Positions 1 through 8,077 of a stretch of DNA of 38,927 nt are shown in pieces. Within the stretch, counting starts at the first letter, position 1, and each line of letters starts with the position of its first letter. Origin of the DNA: Paraclostridium benzoelyticum (GTDB lineage Bacteria; Bacillota; Clostridia; Peptostreptococcales; Peptostreptococcaceae); assembly GCF_001006285.1 (NCBI RefSeq), contig NZ_LBBT01000271.1, forward strand, positions 1-38,927. The letters are read 5' to 3'. Below the pieces are notes generated by a model. That model searched no databases and was not told the origin of the DNA. It saw only the letters and a program-made list of their open reading frames with translations. The position numbers and the translations under genes are program-made.

Positions 1-7
1 ACTAAAT

Positions 8-15
8 CTCCTTTT
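8..15 (-). promoter_or_regulatory. Ribosome binding site of a gene starting outside the window
   Basis: On the minus strand an AAAAGGAG motif lies seven bases from the window edge, so a start codon would fall just outside. It follows yqeK in the same direction. In related genomes an LCP-family or rsfS gene follows yqeK, but neither can be confirmed here. Bases 16-100 hold no complete ORF with a usable start. Confidence 0.5.
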
Positions 16-100
16 TCTAATTCATCATACTCTGCTAGAACTGCATATATACCGTAATCTTCAGTTTTATATTTATTGTGATTTATTTTATAAAAATTAT

Positions 101-664
101 TTACTTTTTTAAAATAAAATTTCTAGCTTCTATTGTTCTAGGGTGTATTATTTGCTTTCTATCTATTACTAATTTTATAGTGTTGTCGAATGATTGTAAT
201 AATGACTTATCCATTTGACCGTTATAAGCTAGCTCTCGCAGTTCTTCTACTCCAGGATAATTTCTATTTTCTTCAATTATATCGGCTATGTATATAATTT
301 TTTCTAGCATGTCCATATTAGATCTTCCTGTAGTATGATACCTAACAGCAGTTACTATATCTAAATCATCTATAAAAAATTCATGTCTAACTAAAACTGA
401 TCCTATTATACTATGAGACAGTGCTAAGTTTTCTTTTTCATAATCATCTAAGTATATTTCATATTTTTTTACATAATACTCAACTTGTTCTTGATTTAAA
501 TACTTTGCACAATCGTGAAGTATACCTGCTAAATATGCTTTTTCTTCATCGTATCCATATATCTTACTTAATTTTACTGCACACTTAGCAACACCTTCAG
601 AATGTAACATTCTATTTTTAGGTAGCATTTCATTTAATTTAATTATTAAATTTTGCGAATCCAA
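101..664 (-). CDS. yqeK: YqeK-family HD-domain nucleotide hydrolase (Ap4A hydrolase, symmetrical)
   Basis: A 187-residue HD-superfamily protein. Metal-binding signatures are visible: H21 in LHSEG, the H50-D51 pair in ILHDCAKY, H84 in LSHSIIG, a later RYHTTGR histidine and an Asp in IYIADIIEENR. The family hydrolyses diadenosine tetraphosphate to two ADP. The start is a TTG at 664 with GGAG ten bases upstream, inside the 3' end of nadD; the next ATG (residue 13) would still leave the HD core intact. It sits two bases after nadD, the usual nadD-yqeK pairing in Firmicutes. The family is clear; the exact start is less so. Confidence 0.9.
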   Translation of the reverse strand: MDSQNLIIKLNEMLPKNRMLHSEGVAKCAVKLSKIYGYDEEKAYLAGILHDCAKYLNQEQVEYYVKKYEIYLDDYEKENLALSHSIIGSVLVRHEFFIDDLDIVTAVRYHTTGRSNMDMLEKIIYIADIIEENRNYPGVEELRELAYNGQMDKSLLQSFDNTIKLVIDRKQIIHPRTIEARNFILKK

Positions 665-666
665 AA

Positions 667-1356
667 TTATTCAACTCCATTTGTATATATTTTTTTTTCA
701 TAAATATAAGATTCCACACATTCAGGTATTAAATATTTAATAGATTTACCATGTTTTATATGGTTTCTTATATAAGTTGACGATATATCCAGCGAAGGAA
801 CATTTACTGACCTTATATTAGCATCATATCTAGATTTTAATCTTTCTATTTTCATTTTAGCTTCATTAGAATTTATTCCCGGTCTATTTGCTGCTATAAA
901 AGTTGCTAATTCAAAATTTTCCCCAACATTTTTCCAACTTTCCATATCGCAAATAGTATCAGCTCCAGTTATAAAGTATATATTAGCATTTGGATAAATT
1001 TTATGTAGTTCTTTTAAAGTATCTATTGTATAAGTTCTAGTATTTCTATTTATCTCCATATCCGAAACAACAAAATCATCATTATTCATTGTAGCCAATA
1101 AAACCATATTATATCTATCTTTTTTATCCGTTCTTAGTTTTGATTTATGAGGTGGGTTACCAGTTGGTATAAAAAGTATTTTGTCAAGATTGTAAGTTTC
1201 TCTTACATATTCTGCTGTTGCTAAATGCGCATAATGTATAGGGTCAAAAGTTCCTCCCATTATACCTATATTTACATTCTCATTTCCCATTTTATGAAAA
1301 TTTGACTTTAGGTTGTTAAAATTTTTTGCCTTTAATACTAATTCATCAATTCTCAT
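667..1356 (-). CDS. nadD: Nicotinate-nucleotide adenylyltransferase
   Basis: Joins nicotinate mononucleotide and ATP to give deamido-NAD in NAD synthesis. The nucleotidyltransferase signature GGTFDPIHYAHL is at about residues 34-45, and the C-terminal ISSTYIRNHI motif matches the ISSTxIR box of the family. At 229 residues it is longer than most NadD proteins (about 190-210) because of some 28 residues before the first strand. The ATG at 1356 has AAAGGAGA seven bases upstream, so the extension is probably real; an internal ATG (residue 23) lies nearer the conserved core. Cytoplasmic, and coupled to yqeK. Confidence 0.95.
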   Translation of the reverse strand: MRIDELVLKAKNFNNLKSNFHKMGNENVNIGIMGGTFDPIHYAHLATAEYVRETYNLDKILFIPTGNPPHKSKLRTDKKDRYNMVLLATMNNDDFVVSDMEINRNTRTYTIDTLKELHKIYPNANIYFITGADTICDMESWKNVGENFELATFIAANRPGINSNEAKMKIERLKSRYDANIRSVNVPSLDISSTYIRNHIKHGKSIKYLIPECVESYIYEKKIYTNGVE

Positions 1357-1386
1357 TAAAAATCTCCTTTTGTCCTTTATACTTTT

Positions 1387-1420
1387 ATTGTATCATTAAT
1401 TTTAGCTTCTTTGATACAAT
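1387..1420. repeat. Inverted repeat in the nadD-recX divergent region
   Basis: ATTGTATCA at 1387-1395 is perfectly mirrored by TGATACAAT at 1412-1420, separated by 16 bases. It sits between the divergent nadD and recX starts. No U-tract follows either arm, so it looks more like an operator or cruciform than a terminator. Confidence 0.4.
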
Positions 1421-1493
1421 TATTCTATATTTTACGGTATAATTTTGTACATGATTAAAATGCATTGAGTTCAGTTTTATAAAGGAGGTAGTT

Positions 1494-2135
1494 ATGTCTA
1501 TAATAACAAAAATAGAAGCTCAGAAAAAAAGCGAAGATAGAGTTAACATATATTTAAATGAACAGTTTTTTATGGGAATTTATAAAGAACTAGTTTTTAC
1601 ATTAAACTTAAAAAAAGGAATGGAAATTGATGAAGAGGTTTTAAGGGGTTTACTACATGATGAAATGTATATAAAAGCTAAAAACAAAGCTTTATCAATA
1701 CTTTCTAAAGCACCTCAATCAGAAAAAAATATAATAAGTAAATTATCTAATGACTTTGATGAAGACACCATAGAAGAAGTCTTAGTTTTTTTAAGAAAGT
1801 ATAATTTTGTAAATGATGAAGATCTTGCTCAGCGAATAACTAATACAAACTTAAAAGTTAATAAGTGCGGTAAAAACAGAATAAAGCAAAATTTATATAA
1901 TAAGGGTATTGATAGAAGTACTATAGACTCTGTTATATCTGATATAGATAGTGATGTAGAGTTTGAAAATGCAATGCATTTAGCTAAGAAGAGATACGAG
2001 CGTGTAAAAAATGAAGATAGAAACAAAATATATCAAAAAGTTTCTCAACATTTAGCTTATAAAGGATTTAGTTATGACATTATAAAAAGGGTTCTAAACA
2101 AACTTCTTAATTGTGATGAGTCAGATTATTATTAA
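1494..2135 (+). CDS. recX: Regulatory protein RecX
   Basis: A 213-residue RecX-family protein, which in known cases binds RecA filaments and limits strand exchange. The C-terminal two thirds show the helical repeats of the family: YIKAKNKALSILSKAPQSE, the acidic EEVLVFLRKYNFVNDEDLAQR block and a final LAYKGFSYDIIKRVLN. The N-terminal 60 residues form a small domain common in clostridial RecX. The start is backed by AAAGGAGG six bases upstream. It is one of only two plus-strand genes in the window and ends at a strong hairpin; recA is not in view. Confidence 0.92.
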   Translation: MSIITKIEAQKKSEDRVNIYLNEQFFMGIYKELVFTLNLKKGMEIDEEVLRGLLHDEMYIKAKNKALSILSKAPQSEKNIISKLSNDFDEDTIEEVLVFLRKYNFVNDEDLAQRITNTNLKVNKCGKNRIKQNLYNKGIDRSTIDSVISDIDSDVEFENAMHLAKKRYERVKNEDRNKIYQKVSQHLAYKGFSYDIIKRVLNKLLNCDESDYY

Positions 2136-2142
2136 ATAAATT

Positions 2143-2180
2143 ATGGAGTCTTCAAAATAATTATGTTTTGAAGACTCCAT
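2143..2180. terminator. Bidirectional terminator between recX and the ABC transporter unit
   Basis: A perfect 15-bp stem (2143-2157 with 2166-2180) with an 8-base loop. AAATTTTT follows on the plus strand and AT-rich sequence on the minus strand. It lies between convergent genes and probably stops recX transcripts and those coming from the permease side. Confidence 0.85.
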
Positions 2181-2202
2181 AAATTTTTAATACTTATATA
2201 TT

Positions 2203-2439
2203 CTAATTTACTCGTTTAAGTTTAATCTTTTTAATTCTACCTATAGTTATAGGTACTTTTTCTACTTCAACAATACTTGTATCTATACCAAACCATTTTT
2301 CAGGAGATACATTGATTTTCTTTATAAATATTTTAAAACTCATTATTAAATTATCCCAATTTGATAATTTACGTTCCTTAGAAATTACTTCTTCTAAAAT
2401 TATAAATTTAAAATCACCTACATTTTTATTATCTATCAT
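2203..2439 (-). CDS. Small hypothetical protein downstream of the ABC permease
   Basis: A 78-codon ORF whose ATG is eight bases after the permease stop. The product is basic and soluble-looking, with no membrane segment or cysteine, an internal IMSFKIFIKKINVSPEKWFG stretch and a lysine/arginine-rich tail. I do not recognise a family. The ribosome binding site is weak (A-rich, no clear GGAG), so translation would rely on coupling to the permease. The lack of a terminator between the two, and the strong hairpin after this ORF, support cotranscription. It could be a real accessory protein or a chance ORF. Confidence 0.45.
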   Translation of the reverse strand: MIDNKNVGDFKFIILEEVISKERKLSNWDNLIMSFKIFIKKINVSPEKWFGIDTSIVEVEKVPITIGRIKKIKLKRVN

Positions 2440-2447
2440 TTTTTGTT

Positions 2448-4832
2448 TTATTCGTTGTACCTAACCCTATCAATTAAAGATTCTTTATTAAAATTCTTAC
2501 TTATTATATAAGTTAATGTTAACTGTGCAATTACTATACATAAAACCATAATTAAAATAGGAATAAGCGGGAATGCATATGATGCATAAGAAGCTCCAGT
2601 CTTTCTAAAAACATAAACAGCAATATATCCTAACCCACTTCCTAGTGTTAAGGAACTTAAAAGCATAGTCCCTGTGTAAAACATAGCTTCAATATTTAAC
2701 ATTTTTATAAGTTGTTTATCCGTTAAACCTATAGCTTGTAACATTCCTAATTCTTTTTTTCTAGTTATTATACTAGTTATCATAGAGTTTATTAAATTCA
2801 TAAATCCTATAACCCCTATTATTATAACCAAACTATATCCTACAGCTTTAGTCATTTTTATAGATAATTCATTTAATTCTATTTCATCATCTATATATCT
2901 AGCGTCTATATATTCATTTGATTTATCTAAGTTTTTAATAAATTCTTTTACTTCATCATAACTATCTTCAGCAACATGTATACCTAAAGTGTTAGTTGTG
3001 TCTGTTTTAAACAAATTTTTAAATACATCATTGTGAATTAAAAAAACACCTGTAGCTGATGTTATAGCTTGAATTTTAAATGTTTTATTAAACTTATCTT
3101 TTCCATCATATAATGTTAAAGTTATTTTGTCTCCTGCTTTTATGCCAAACTCTTTTGCTAATTCTGGATATGCAAAAAGTATCTCATCTCCACTTTTCAA
3201 CTTTTCAATATCTATTTTTCCATCTTCAAGATAAAATTCTAAATCCTCTAAATCTTTCTCATCTATTCCTGATAACTGCTCATATTTATACTCATTTCCT
3301 AAATTATTAACTTCTACTTTAGTGGTATTTATGCTTTCTAAACTCACAACACCATCCATATTTAATAGTTCACCTCTAAAACCTTTACCTAATGGATTTT
3401 TAGTTTGTAAAATATTAAATTCAGTGTTTGGACTATCTTCTTCTCCAAAAGTATATCCTGATAAGTTTATACTTATATCATATGAAAAATGATCTCTTAC
3501 CATTTTTTCAGCATTTATACTATTTAAAACACTAGCTATAACAACAAATATTATTCCACTTAATGAAAGTGATATTATAGTTACATAAGTACGCTTTTTA
3601 TTTCTTTTTAAATTTGCATTCGAAAGTCTTTTTATATTTATATATTTATATCCTTTTCTAGTTTTAGATTTTGTTTTTATATCACCACTATATCTTACAG
3701 CATCAATAATAGATACTTTTGATGCAACCTTCATAGGCTTTAACAAAGATATAAATACTGTTAAGAAACTTACACCCATAACACCTATTATTATTGGAAG
3801 GTTTTGTACATCTGCTCCATTAAAAAATACTTTTGTTAATACAAATTTATTTATTGCATATCCTAATGCAATTCCTAGTGGTACAGCTATTGTAGATAAA
3901 AATATACCTTCTTTTAAAACAATTGCTTTTATTTGTTTTTTAGTAGCTCCTATAGCTCTAAGTTTTCCAAACTCCTGAACTTTACTTGTTATTGATAGAT
4001 AAAATATATTGTAAATTACTAATATGCTAGATAATATAACTATTATTGCTATTGTAGCTCCCCACATTATAACTTGAGTATCTGGCTTTAAGGTATTTAT
4101 ATAATCTTCATTTACATTTATGCTACCCTTTGGTATATCTAAGTCTTTACCTGTTTTTTCTACTTTTGATATAAGTTCTTCCCCAGATAATTTATTTTCA
4201 CCTTTTATAGTTATAAATACATTTGAAATTTCTTTATCCATATCTCTAGTTGATTCCATATAATCTTTCGATACTATGCCAGCATAAGATTTTTTAAGTT
4301 TAGAAATTTCATTTACTTTTGTAATTCCAGTTAATATGAACTCTGATTTAGTAGTCCCCTTTTTTGCAAAATCTTCATATTCTAAATTAATCTTTTGACC
4401 TAATTTTTTTTCATACCCCATTTTCTCTAAAGCTAAATCATCTAAAACAATTTCATTTTTTTTAGTTGGAAGTTTTCCATCTATAAAATTTTTACTACTA
4501 AATTCTATAGCATTATTATCTATATATCCTATACCTATTTTAGTCTCATCTTCATAATCCTTACTTCCTATGCTATTTATAATTCCAATTTTTTCAATTT
4601 GAGAATGAGCTTTAATTTGCTTTAGTTTTTGCTCATCTATCTTTCTGTAAACTCCATGTTGAGTTCCTGAGTACTTCCTAACATTTTCTTTACTTAAAAA
4701 ATTCCAATCTGCACAAGTCAATCCAACAGCAGTTAAAAGTGTAGTTGCTAGAATTATAGTAATAATAATTAGTGTAGATTTTGACTTATTTTGTTTTAAA
4801 TTACTTTTTGCTATTTTAGTAGTGTTAATCAT
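2448..4832 (-). CDS. ABC transporter permease, FtsX/MacB type
   Basis: A 794-residue membrane protein with two FtsX-like domains. TM1 is at about residues 19-41, followed by a large extracytoplasmic domain (about 50-250), three TMs in 255-370 with the KVQEFGKLRAIGATKKQIK loop, TMs near 415-440, a second extracytoplasmic domain (about 450-660), and a final group of three TMs with the matching ITRKKELGMLQAIGLTDKQL loop. This is the layout of permeases that handle antimicrobial peptides, lipoproteins or signals rather than nutrients. It overlaps its ATPase gene by eight bases and lies downstream of a two-component system, which suggests a detoxification or envelope-stress role. The substrate cannot be read from the sequence. 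Confidence 0.88.
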   Translation of the reverse strand: MINTTKIAKSNLKQNKSKSTLIIITIILATTLLTAVGLTCADWNFLSKENVRKYSGTQHGVYRKIDEQKLKQIKAHSQIEKIGIINSIGSKDYEDETKIGIGYIDNNAIEFSSKNFIDGKLPTKKNEIVLDDLALEKMGYEKKLGQKINLEYEDFAKKGTTKSEFILTGITKVNEISKLKKSYAGIVSKDYMESTRDMDKEISNVFITIKGENKLSGEELISKVEKTGKDLDIPKGSINVNEDYINTLKPDTQVIMWGATIAIIVILSSILVIYNIFYLSITSKVQEFGKLRAIGATKKQIKAIVLKEGIFLSTIAVPLGIALGYAINKFVLTKVFFNGADVQNLPIIIGVMGVSFLTVFISLLKPMKVASKVSIIDAVRYSGDIKTKSKTRKGYKYINIKRLSNANLKRNKKRTYVTIISLSLSGIIFVVIASVLNSINAEKMVRDHFSYDISINLSGYTFGEEDSPNTEFNILQTKNPLGKGFRGELLNMDGVVSLESINTTKVEVNNLGNEYKYEQLSGIDEKDLEDLEFYLEDGKIDIEKLKSGDEILFAYPELAKEFGIKAGDKITLTLYDGKDKFNKTFKIQAITSATGVFLIHNDVFKNLFKTDTTNTLGIHVAEDSYDEVKEFIKNLDKSNEYIDARYIDDEIELNELSIKMTKAVGYSLVIIIGVIGFMNLINSMITSIITRKKELGMLQAIGLTDKQLIKMLNIEAMFYTGTMLLSSLTLGSGLGYIAVYVFRKTGASYASYAFPLIPILIMVLCIVIAQLTLTYIISKNFNKESLIDRVRYNE

Positions 4833-5508
4833 TTATAACACCACCTTTTAAGACCTTTCCATCTTCAATATATATAACCCTATCTGCCATTTGTGCTATA
4901 GTTTCATCATGAGTTATCATAACTAATGTCTGGTTATATTTTTTTATCATAGATTTTAGCAAACTCATTACCTCATCTGATGTTTTTGAGTCTAAGTTTC
5001 CAGTTGGTTCATCAGCTAATATTATAGATGGTCTAGTTGCTAATGCACGAGCTATAGCAACTCTTTGTTGTTGACCTCCTGATAAAGTATTTGGAAGTGA
5101 CTCCTTTTTATCACTTAACCCTAAAGCCTTTATTATATCATTTATAAATTCTTCATCTACAGCCTTATTATCAAGACCTATAGGAAGTACTATATTTTCC
5201 CAAACATTTAGCGATGGTATCAAGTTATAATATTGGAATATAAATCCTATTTTTCTTCTTCTAAAAATAGCTAAAGATTCGTCCTTTAATGAAAATATAT
5301 CCTTACCATCTATAAATACTTTTCCATCTGTCGGTCTATCTAGCCCGCCTATCATATGTAATAGTGTACTTTTCCCTGAACCTGATTTTCCTACTATAGC
5401 TACAAATTCCCCTTCAATTATTTCTATGTTATTGTCATCAATTGCTTTTACTAAGTTTTCTCCTTCTCCATAATATTTTTTCAAGCCCCTAGTTTTTAAT
5501 ATACTCAT
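4825..5508 (-). CDS. ABC transporter ATP-binding protein, MacB/LolD type
   Basis: A 227-residue ATPase with all motifs in place: Walker A GKSGSGKST (residues 40-48), Q-loop FQYYNLIPSLNVWENI (Q92), signature LSGGQQQRVAIARAL (142 onwards), Walker B IILADEP (162-168) and H-loop histidine 200. The QYYNLIPSLNVWENI form is typical of the MacB/LolD branch that works with FtsX-type permeases. It drives the permease encoded next to it, with which it overlaps. A GAGAAGGAG-like site precedes the ATG. The 80-base gap to the kinase gene holds a promoter-like region with direct repeats. Confidence 0.93.
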   Translation of the reverse strand: MSILKTRGLKKYYGEGENLVKAIDDNNIEIIEGEFVAIVGKSGSGKSTLLHMIGGLDRPTDGKVFIDGKDIFSLKDESLAIFRRRKIGFIFQYYNLIPSLNVWENIVLPIGLDNKAVDEEFINDIIKALGLSDKKESLPNTLSGGQQQRVAIARALATRPSIILADEPTGNLDSKTSDEVMSLLKSMIKKYNQTLVMITHDETIAQMADRVIYIEDGKVLKGGVIND

Positions 5509-5560
5509 ATAGTTTTCTCCTTCTCTTTTTCTTACTTTTTATACTTTAATGTTAAGCTTT

Positions 5561-5603
5561 AAGTCTTACATAACACTTTCATAAAGTCTTACACTTTCGT
5601 AAG
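5561..5603 (-). promoter_or_regulatory. Direct-repeat operator candidate upstream of the ABC genes
   Basis: AAGTCTTACA occurs at 5561-5570 and again at 5584-5593 (plus-strand reading), 23 bases apart or about two helical turns. ACACTTTC also occurs twice, at 5573-5580 and 5591-5598. The second copy overlaps the last codons of the kinase gene and lies in a CTTAC/GTAAG inverted repeat (5588-5603). Evenly spaced direct repeats upstream of a weak -10-like GTATAAAA are typical of OmpR-family sites, so the adjacent response regulator is the likely ligand. Confidence 0.5.
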
Positions 5604-6830
5604 AAACAAAGAAAATTTACTACCTTCACCTTTTTGAGATGATACAATTATATTTCCACCTTGGCTTTCAAGTATTTTTCTGCTTAAATAAAGTCCAACC
5701 CCTGAACCTTCTAACTCTTGAACTTCTTCACTTCTATAAAATCTTTTAAAAATATTATTAAATTCATTTTTATCAATTCCAATTCCATTATCTTTTATAT
5801 CAATCCTCATAAAATTTATAGCATCTTGAACATATATATCTATTTTCCCTTTTAAGTTAGTATATTTAACTGCATTATCTAAAATATTAAATATACATTC
5901 TTCTGTCCACTTAGAATCATGAGGTACTATTTTATCATCAAAATCATTTAAATTAATAGATATACATTTATTAATAGCTTTTGGTTTTACACTTTCTATA
6001 GCCTTAATAATTGTTGATTTTATGTTTTTATTTTCTTTTTTTATATTTATCATACTTGTTTCTAATCTTGATATGTTTACTAAAGACTCAATGAGACTTT
6101 GCAATTTATTTATAGACATACCACTTGTTTTCAAAAACTCAGTTCTATCTTCCTCATCTAAATCTTCTTCTAATAACAATGAATTATATAATTTCAAAGA
6201 CGCTAATGGAGTTTTAAGTTGATGTGATATATCAGTTACTAGCTCTTTTATATTTTCTTTTTCTTTATCTAAATCTTTAATTTTAATATTTATACTTTTT
6301 GATAATTTATTTAAATCTGAATGAATTATATTGAATATACCTTCTTCTTTAAAAGCATCTTTTATATTGTATTTCCCATGAATTATACATTCTACATTTT
6401 TACTTACTTTATCTAATTTATTAAATACATATTTCATCAAATTGCACATTATTAACATTATTAATATTATGATTCCTACAAAAACAATTAAATTATTTAC
6501 CAGGAAATACTTTATATGTTGTTGAAAATTTATATTTTCTATCATTTTATAATTTTTATCATATCCATATTTTTTCAATACCTTCTCGCCTAAATCACTG
6601 TAGTCTTTATCATTAATATATATATTATTTACTATGTCTGCCTCAAGCTCTGGGTGTTCACTTACTATAGACCCCACAATTTTTTTATTTATATTTAATT
6701 GTTCTAAATATATGTTTTTTAAATTGTTATATTGATTCATGCTAAATATAAATAAAATCGTTATTAATCCTATCCCCATATATATAGATATACGCTTCAC
6801 AATTGGCTCTCTTCTTAATAAATCTATCAT
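5589..6830 (-). CDS. Sensor histidine kinase
   Basis: A 413-residue membrane kinase. TM1 (about 13-31) and TM2 (about 107-129) flank a 75-residue extracytoplasmic sensor region with no recognisable domain. A linker follows, then the HisKA box DISHQLKTPLASL with phospho-acceptor H203, and a HATPase domain with N-box NILDNAVKYT (about 315-324), G1 DNGIGI (347-352) and G2 GSGVGLYLS (from 375). It overlaps the response regulator by four bases and is followed by the ABC pair, so it probably controls the transporter. The sizeable sensor loop sets it apart from BceS-type intramembrane kinases, which have almost none. Confidence 0.93.
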   Translation of the reverse strand: MIDLLRREPIVKRISIYMGIGLITILFIFSMNQYNNLKNIYLEQLNINKKIVGSIVSEHPELEADIVNNIYINDKDYSDLGEKVLKKYGYDKNYKMIENINFQQHIKYFLVNNLIVFVGIIILIMLIMCNLMKYVFNKLDKVSKNVECIIHGKYNIKDAFKEEGIFNIIHSDLNKLSKSINIKIKDLDKEKENIKELVTDISHQLKTPLASLKLYNSLLLEEDLDEEDRTEFLKTSGMSINKLQSLIESLVNISRLETSMINIKKENKNIKSTIIKAIESVKPKAINKCISINLNDFDDKIVPHDSKWTEECIFNILDNAVKYTNLKGKIDIYVQDAINFMRIDIKDNGIGIDKNEFNNIFKRFYRSEEVQELEGSGVGLYLSRKILESQGGNIIVSSQKGEGSKFSLFLTKV

Positions 6831-7519
6831 TTTTTAATACACCTCTTTTCAAAAGTGTATCCAATTCCTCTAATATTTTTTATAAATTTAGGCGTAGATG
6901 GGTTATCTTCGACCTTTTGTCTAAGTCTTCTTATATTCACCGCTACAGTATTTTCATCCACATAATTTCCATCAATATCCCACAACGCTTCCATCAATTG
7001 TTCTTTAGTTATAGTTTGACATGAGTTTTCCATTAAATACTTAAGTAATTTACTTTCATTTTTACTAAGAATTATTTCATTTTCTTCTTTTGTAAGCTTA
7101 CTATCTACATAGTTAAAAGTTATACCATCACAACTTATACATGTTTCATTGCTAGAGTTTCCAATTCTCTTCATAATTGCATTTACTTTGGATATTAAAA
7201 TAATTAAACTAAATGGTTTTGTAATGTAATCATCCGCTCCAACATCATACCCAGTAACTATATCAACTTCTTGATCTAATGCAGTTAACATTATTATATG
7301 AACATCACTTATAGTTCTTATATATTCACAAAACTCAAACCCATCTCCATCAGGAAGTCCAATATCAGATATAATCAAATCAATTTTCTCATTTAAAAAT
7401 ATATCTTTAGCTTCTTTTATACTAAATGTTGTAAATACCTTATATCCTTCTCTTTTTAATTTAAAGCTTATTCCCCTATTTAAAGACCTATCATCCTCTA
7501 ATAATAAAATATATCCCAT
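6827..7519 (-). CDS. OmpR-family response regulator
   Basis: A 230-residue DNA-binding regulator. The receiver domain has the acidic pair D9-D10, phospho-acceptor D52 in SDIGLPDGDG, a switch Thr near 79 and K101 in DDYITKPF. The C-terminal winged helix has the NTVAVNIRRLRQKV recognition region and the RGIGYTF wing. It is the first gene of a regulator-kinase-ATPase-permease unit; the strong AAAGGAGCG site before the ATG and the terminator upstream (7581-7629) mark the start of the transcript. Its likely targets are the ABC genes, through the repeats at 5561-5603. Confidence 0.95.
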   Translation of the reverse strand: MGYILLLEDDRSLNRGISFKLKREGYKVFTTFSIKEAKDIFLNEKIDLIISDIGLPDGDGFEFCEYIRTISDVHIIMLTALDQEVDIVTGYDVGADDYITKPFSLIILISKVNAIMKRIGNSSNETCISCDGITFNYVDSKLTKEENEIILSKNESKLLKYLMENSCQTITKEQLMEALWDIDGNYVDENTVAVNIRRLRQKVEDNPSTPKFIKNIRGIGYTFEKRCIKK

Positions 7520-7580
7520 AAAACGCTCCTTTATATTATCCTTTTACATATATTTTACTATGAAGGTCTTTTAAAACAAA

Positions 7581-7629
7581 TAGAAAGTAGTATGAAATTA
7601 ATTTTTATTTAACCTCATACCACTTTCTA
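7581..7629 (-). terminator. Terminator of the MerR/TipA-like gene
   Basis: A 15-bp stem (7581-7595 with 7615-7629) with one mismatch in DNA that becomes a G-U pair in the minus-strand RNA, followed on the minus strand by a TTTGTTTT tract. It directly follows the MerR-type gene and insulates the two-component operon. Confidence 0.75.
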
Positions 7630-7651
7630 TTTTTTCAGTTGCTATATATTT

Positions 7652-8077
7652 TTAATTACTATGTTTATCACAGTATACATTAATTCCATCACTTAAGAAT
7701 TGAGCTAATCCTAATTTATACTTATCTATATTTTTTGTAAATCTCTCATCTGCTACATACATTATGCCTAAGCCTCTAAATATTTCTATAGTACAGTCAT
7801 AAAAATTTTCACTTATATGATTTCTCCATTTTCCAATCACAATTTGCACTTCTTCATCTGCAGGAGATTTATCCATCAATTGTGCCAATTCTTCATAAAT
7901 TTTATTAGCTTCATCGTTTATTTTCTTCCAATCGTTTTCGCCATATGAACTAGTTTTTTGTTTACATTCACCATAAGCATCACTATCCCCATACTTTCTC
8001 TTTGTTTCATCTTTATATTTTTCCTCGTGCTGTTTAATTTTTTCATAATCAAATACCTTAAAATCTTTTTTACTCAT
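7652..8077 (-). CDS. Candidate internal-start product: free TipAS-like drug-binding domain
   Basis: In frame within the regulator gene, ATG 8077-8075 (M113) is preceded by AGGAGG at 8093-8088 with a 10-base spacer. The product would be 141 residues and consist of the ligand-binding domain alone. In Streptomyces lividans the tipA gene gives both TipAL and a free TipAS by internal initiation near residue 110, where TipAS titrates the drug. The same arrangement is inferred here; the ribosome binding site is seen, the product is not proven. Confidence 0.5.
   Translation of the reverse strand: MSKKDFKVFDYEKIKQHEEKYKDETKRKYGDSDAYGECKQKTSSYGENDWKKINDEANKIYEELAQLMDKSPADEEVQIVIGKWRNHISENFYDCTIEIFRGLGIMYVADERFTKNIDKYKLGLAQFLSDGINVYCDKHSN

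Noticed and set aside
16..122. Open minus-strand frame reading EDYGIYAVLAEYDELEKGDL
   Set aside because: It looks protein-like, but no ATG, GTG or TTG occurs between the upstream stop at about 123 and the window edge in this frame, and yqeK occupies the upstream part. Better explained as a leader for the next gene.
1829..2026. Minus-strand ORF inside recX
   Set aside because: Antisense shadow of a well-supported gene; hydrophobic composition comes from reversed lysine/glutamate codons.
2448..7519. BceRS-BceAB type peptide-resistance module
   Set aside because: The kinase has a 75-residue sensor loop, unlike the very short loop of BceS, and the permease has two large external domains rather than one, so I kept the more general MacB/FtsX call.
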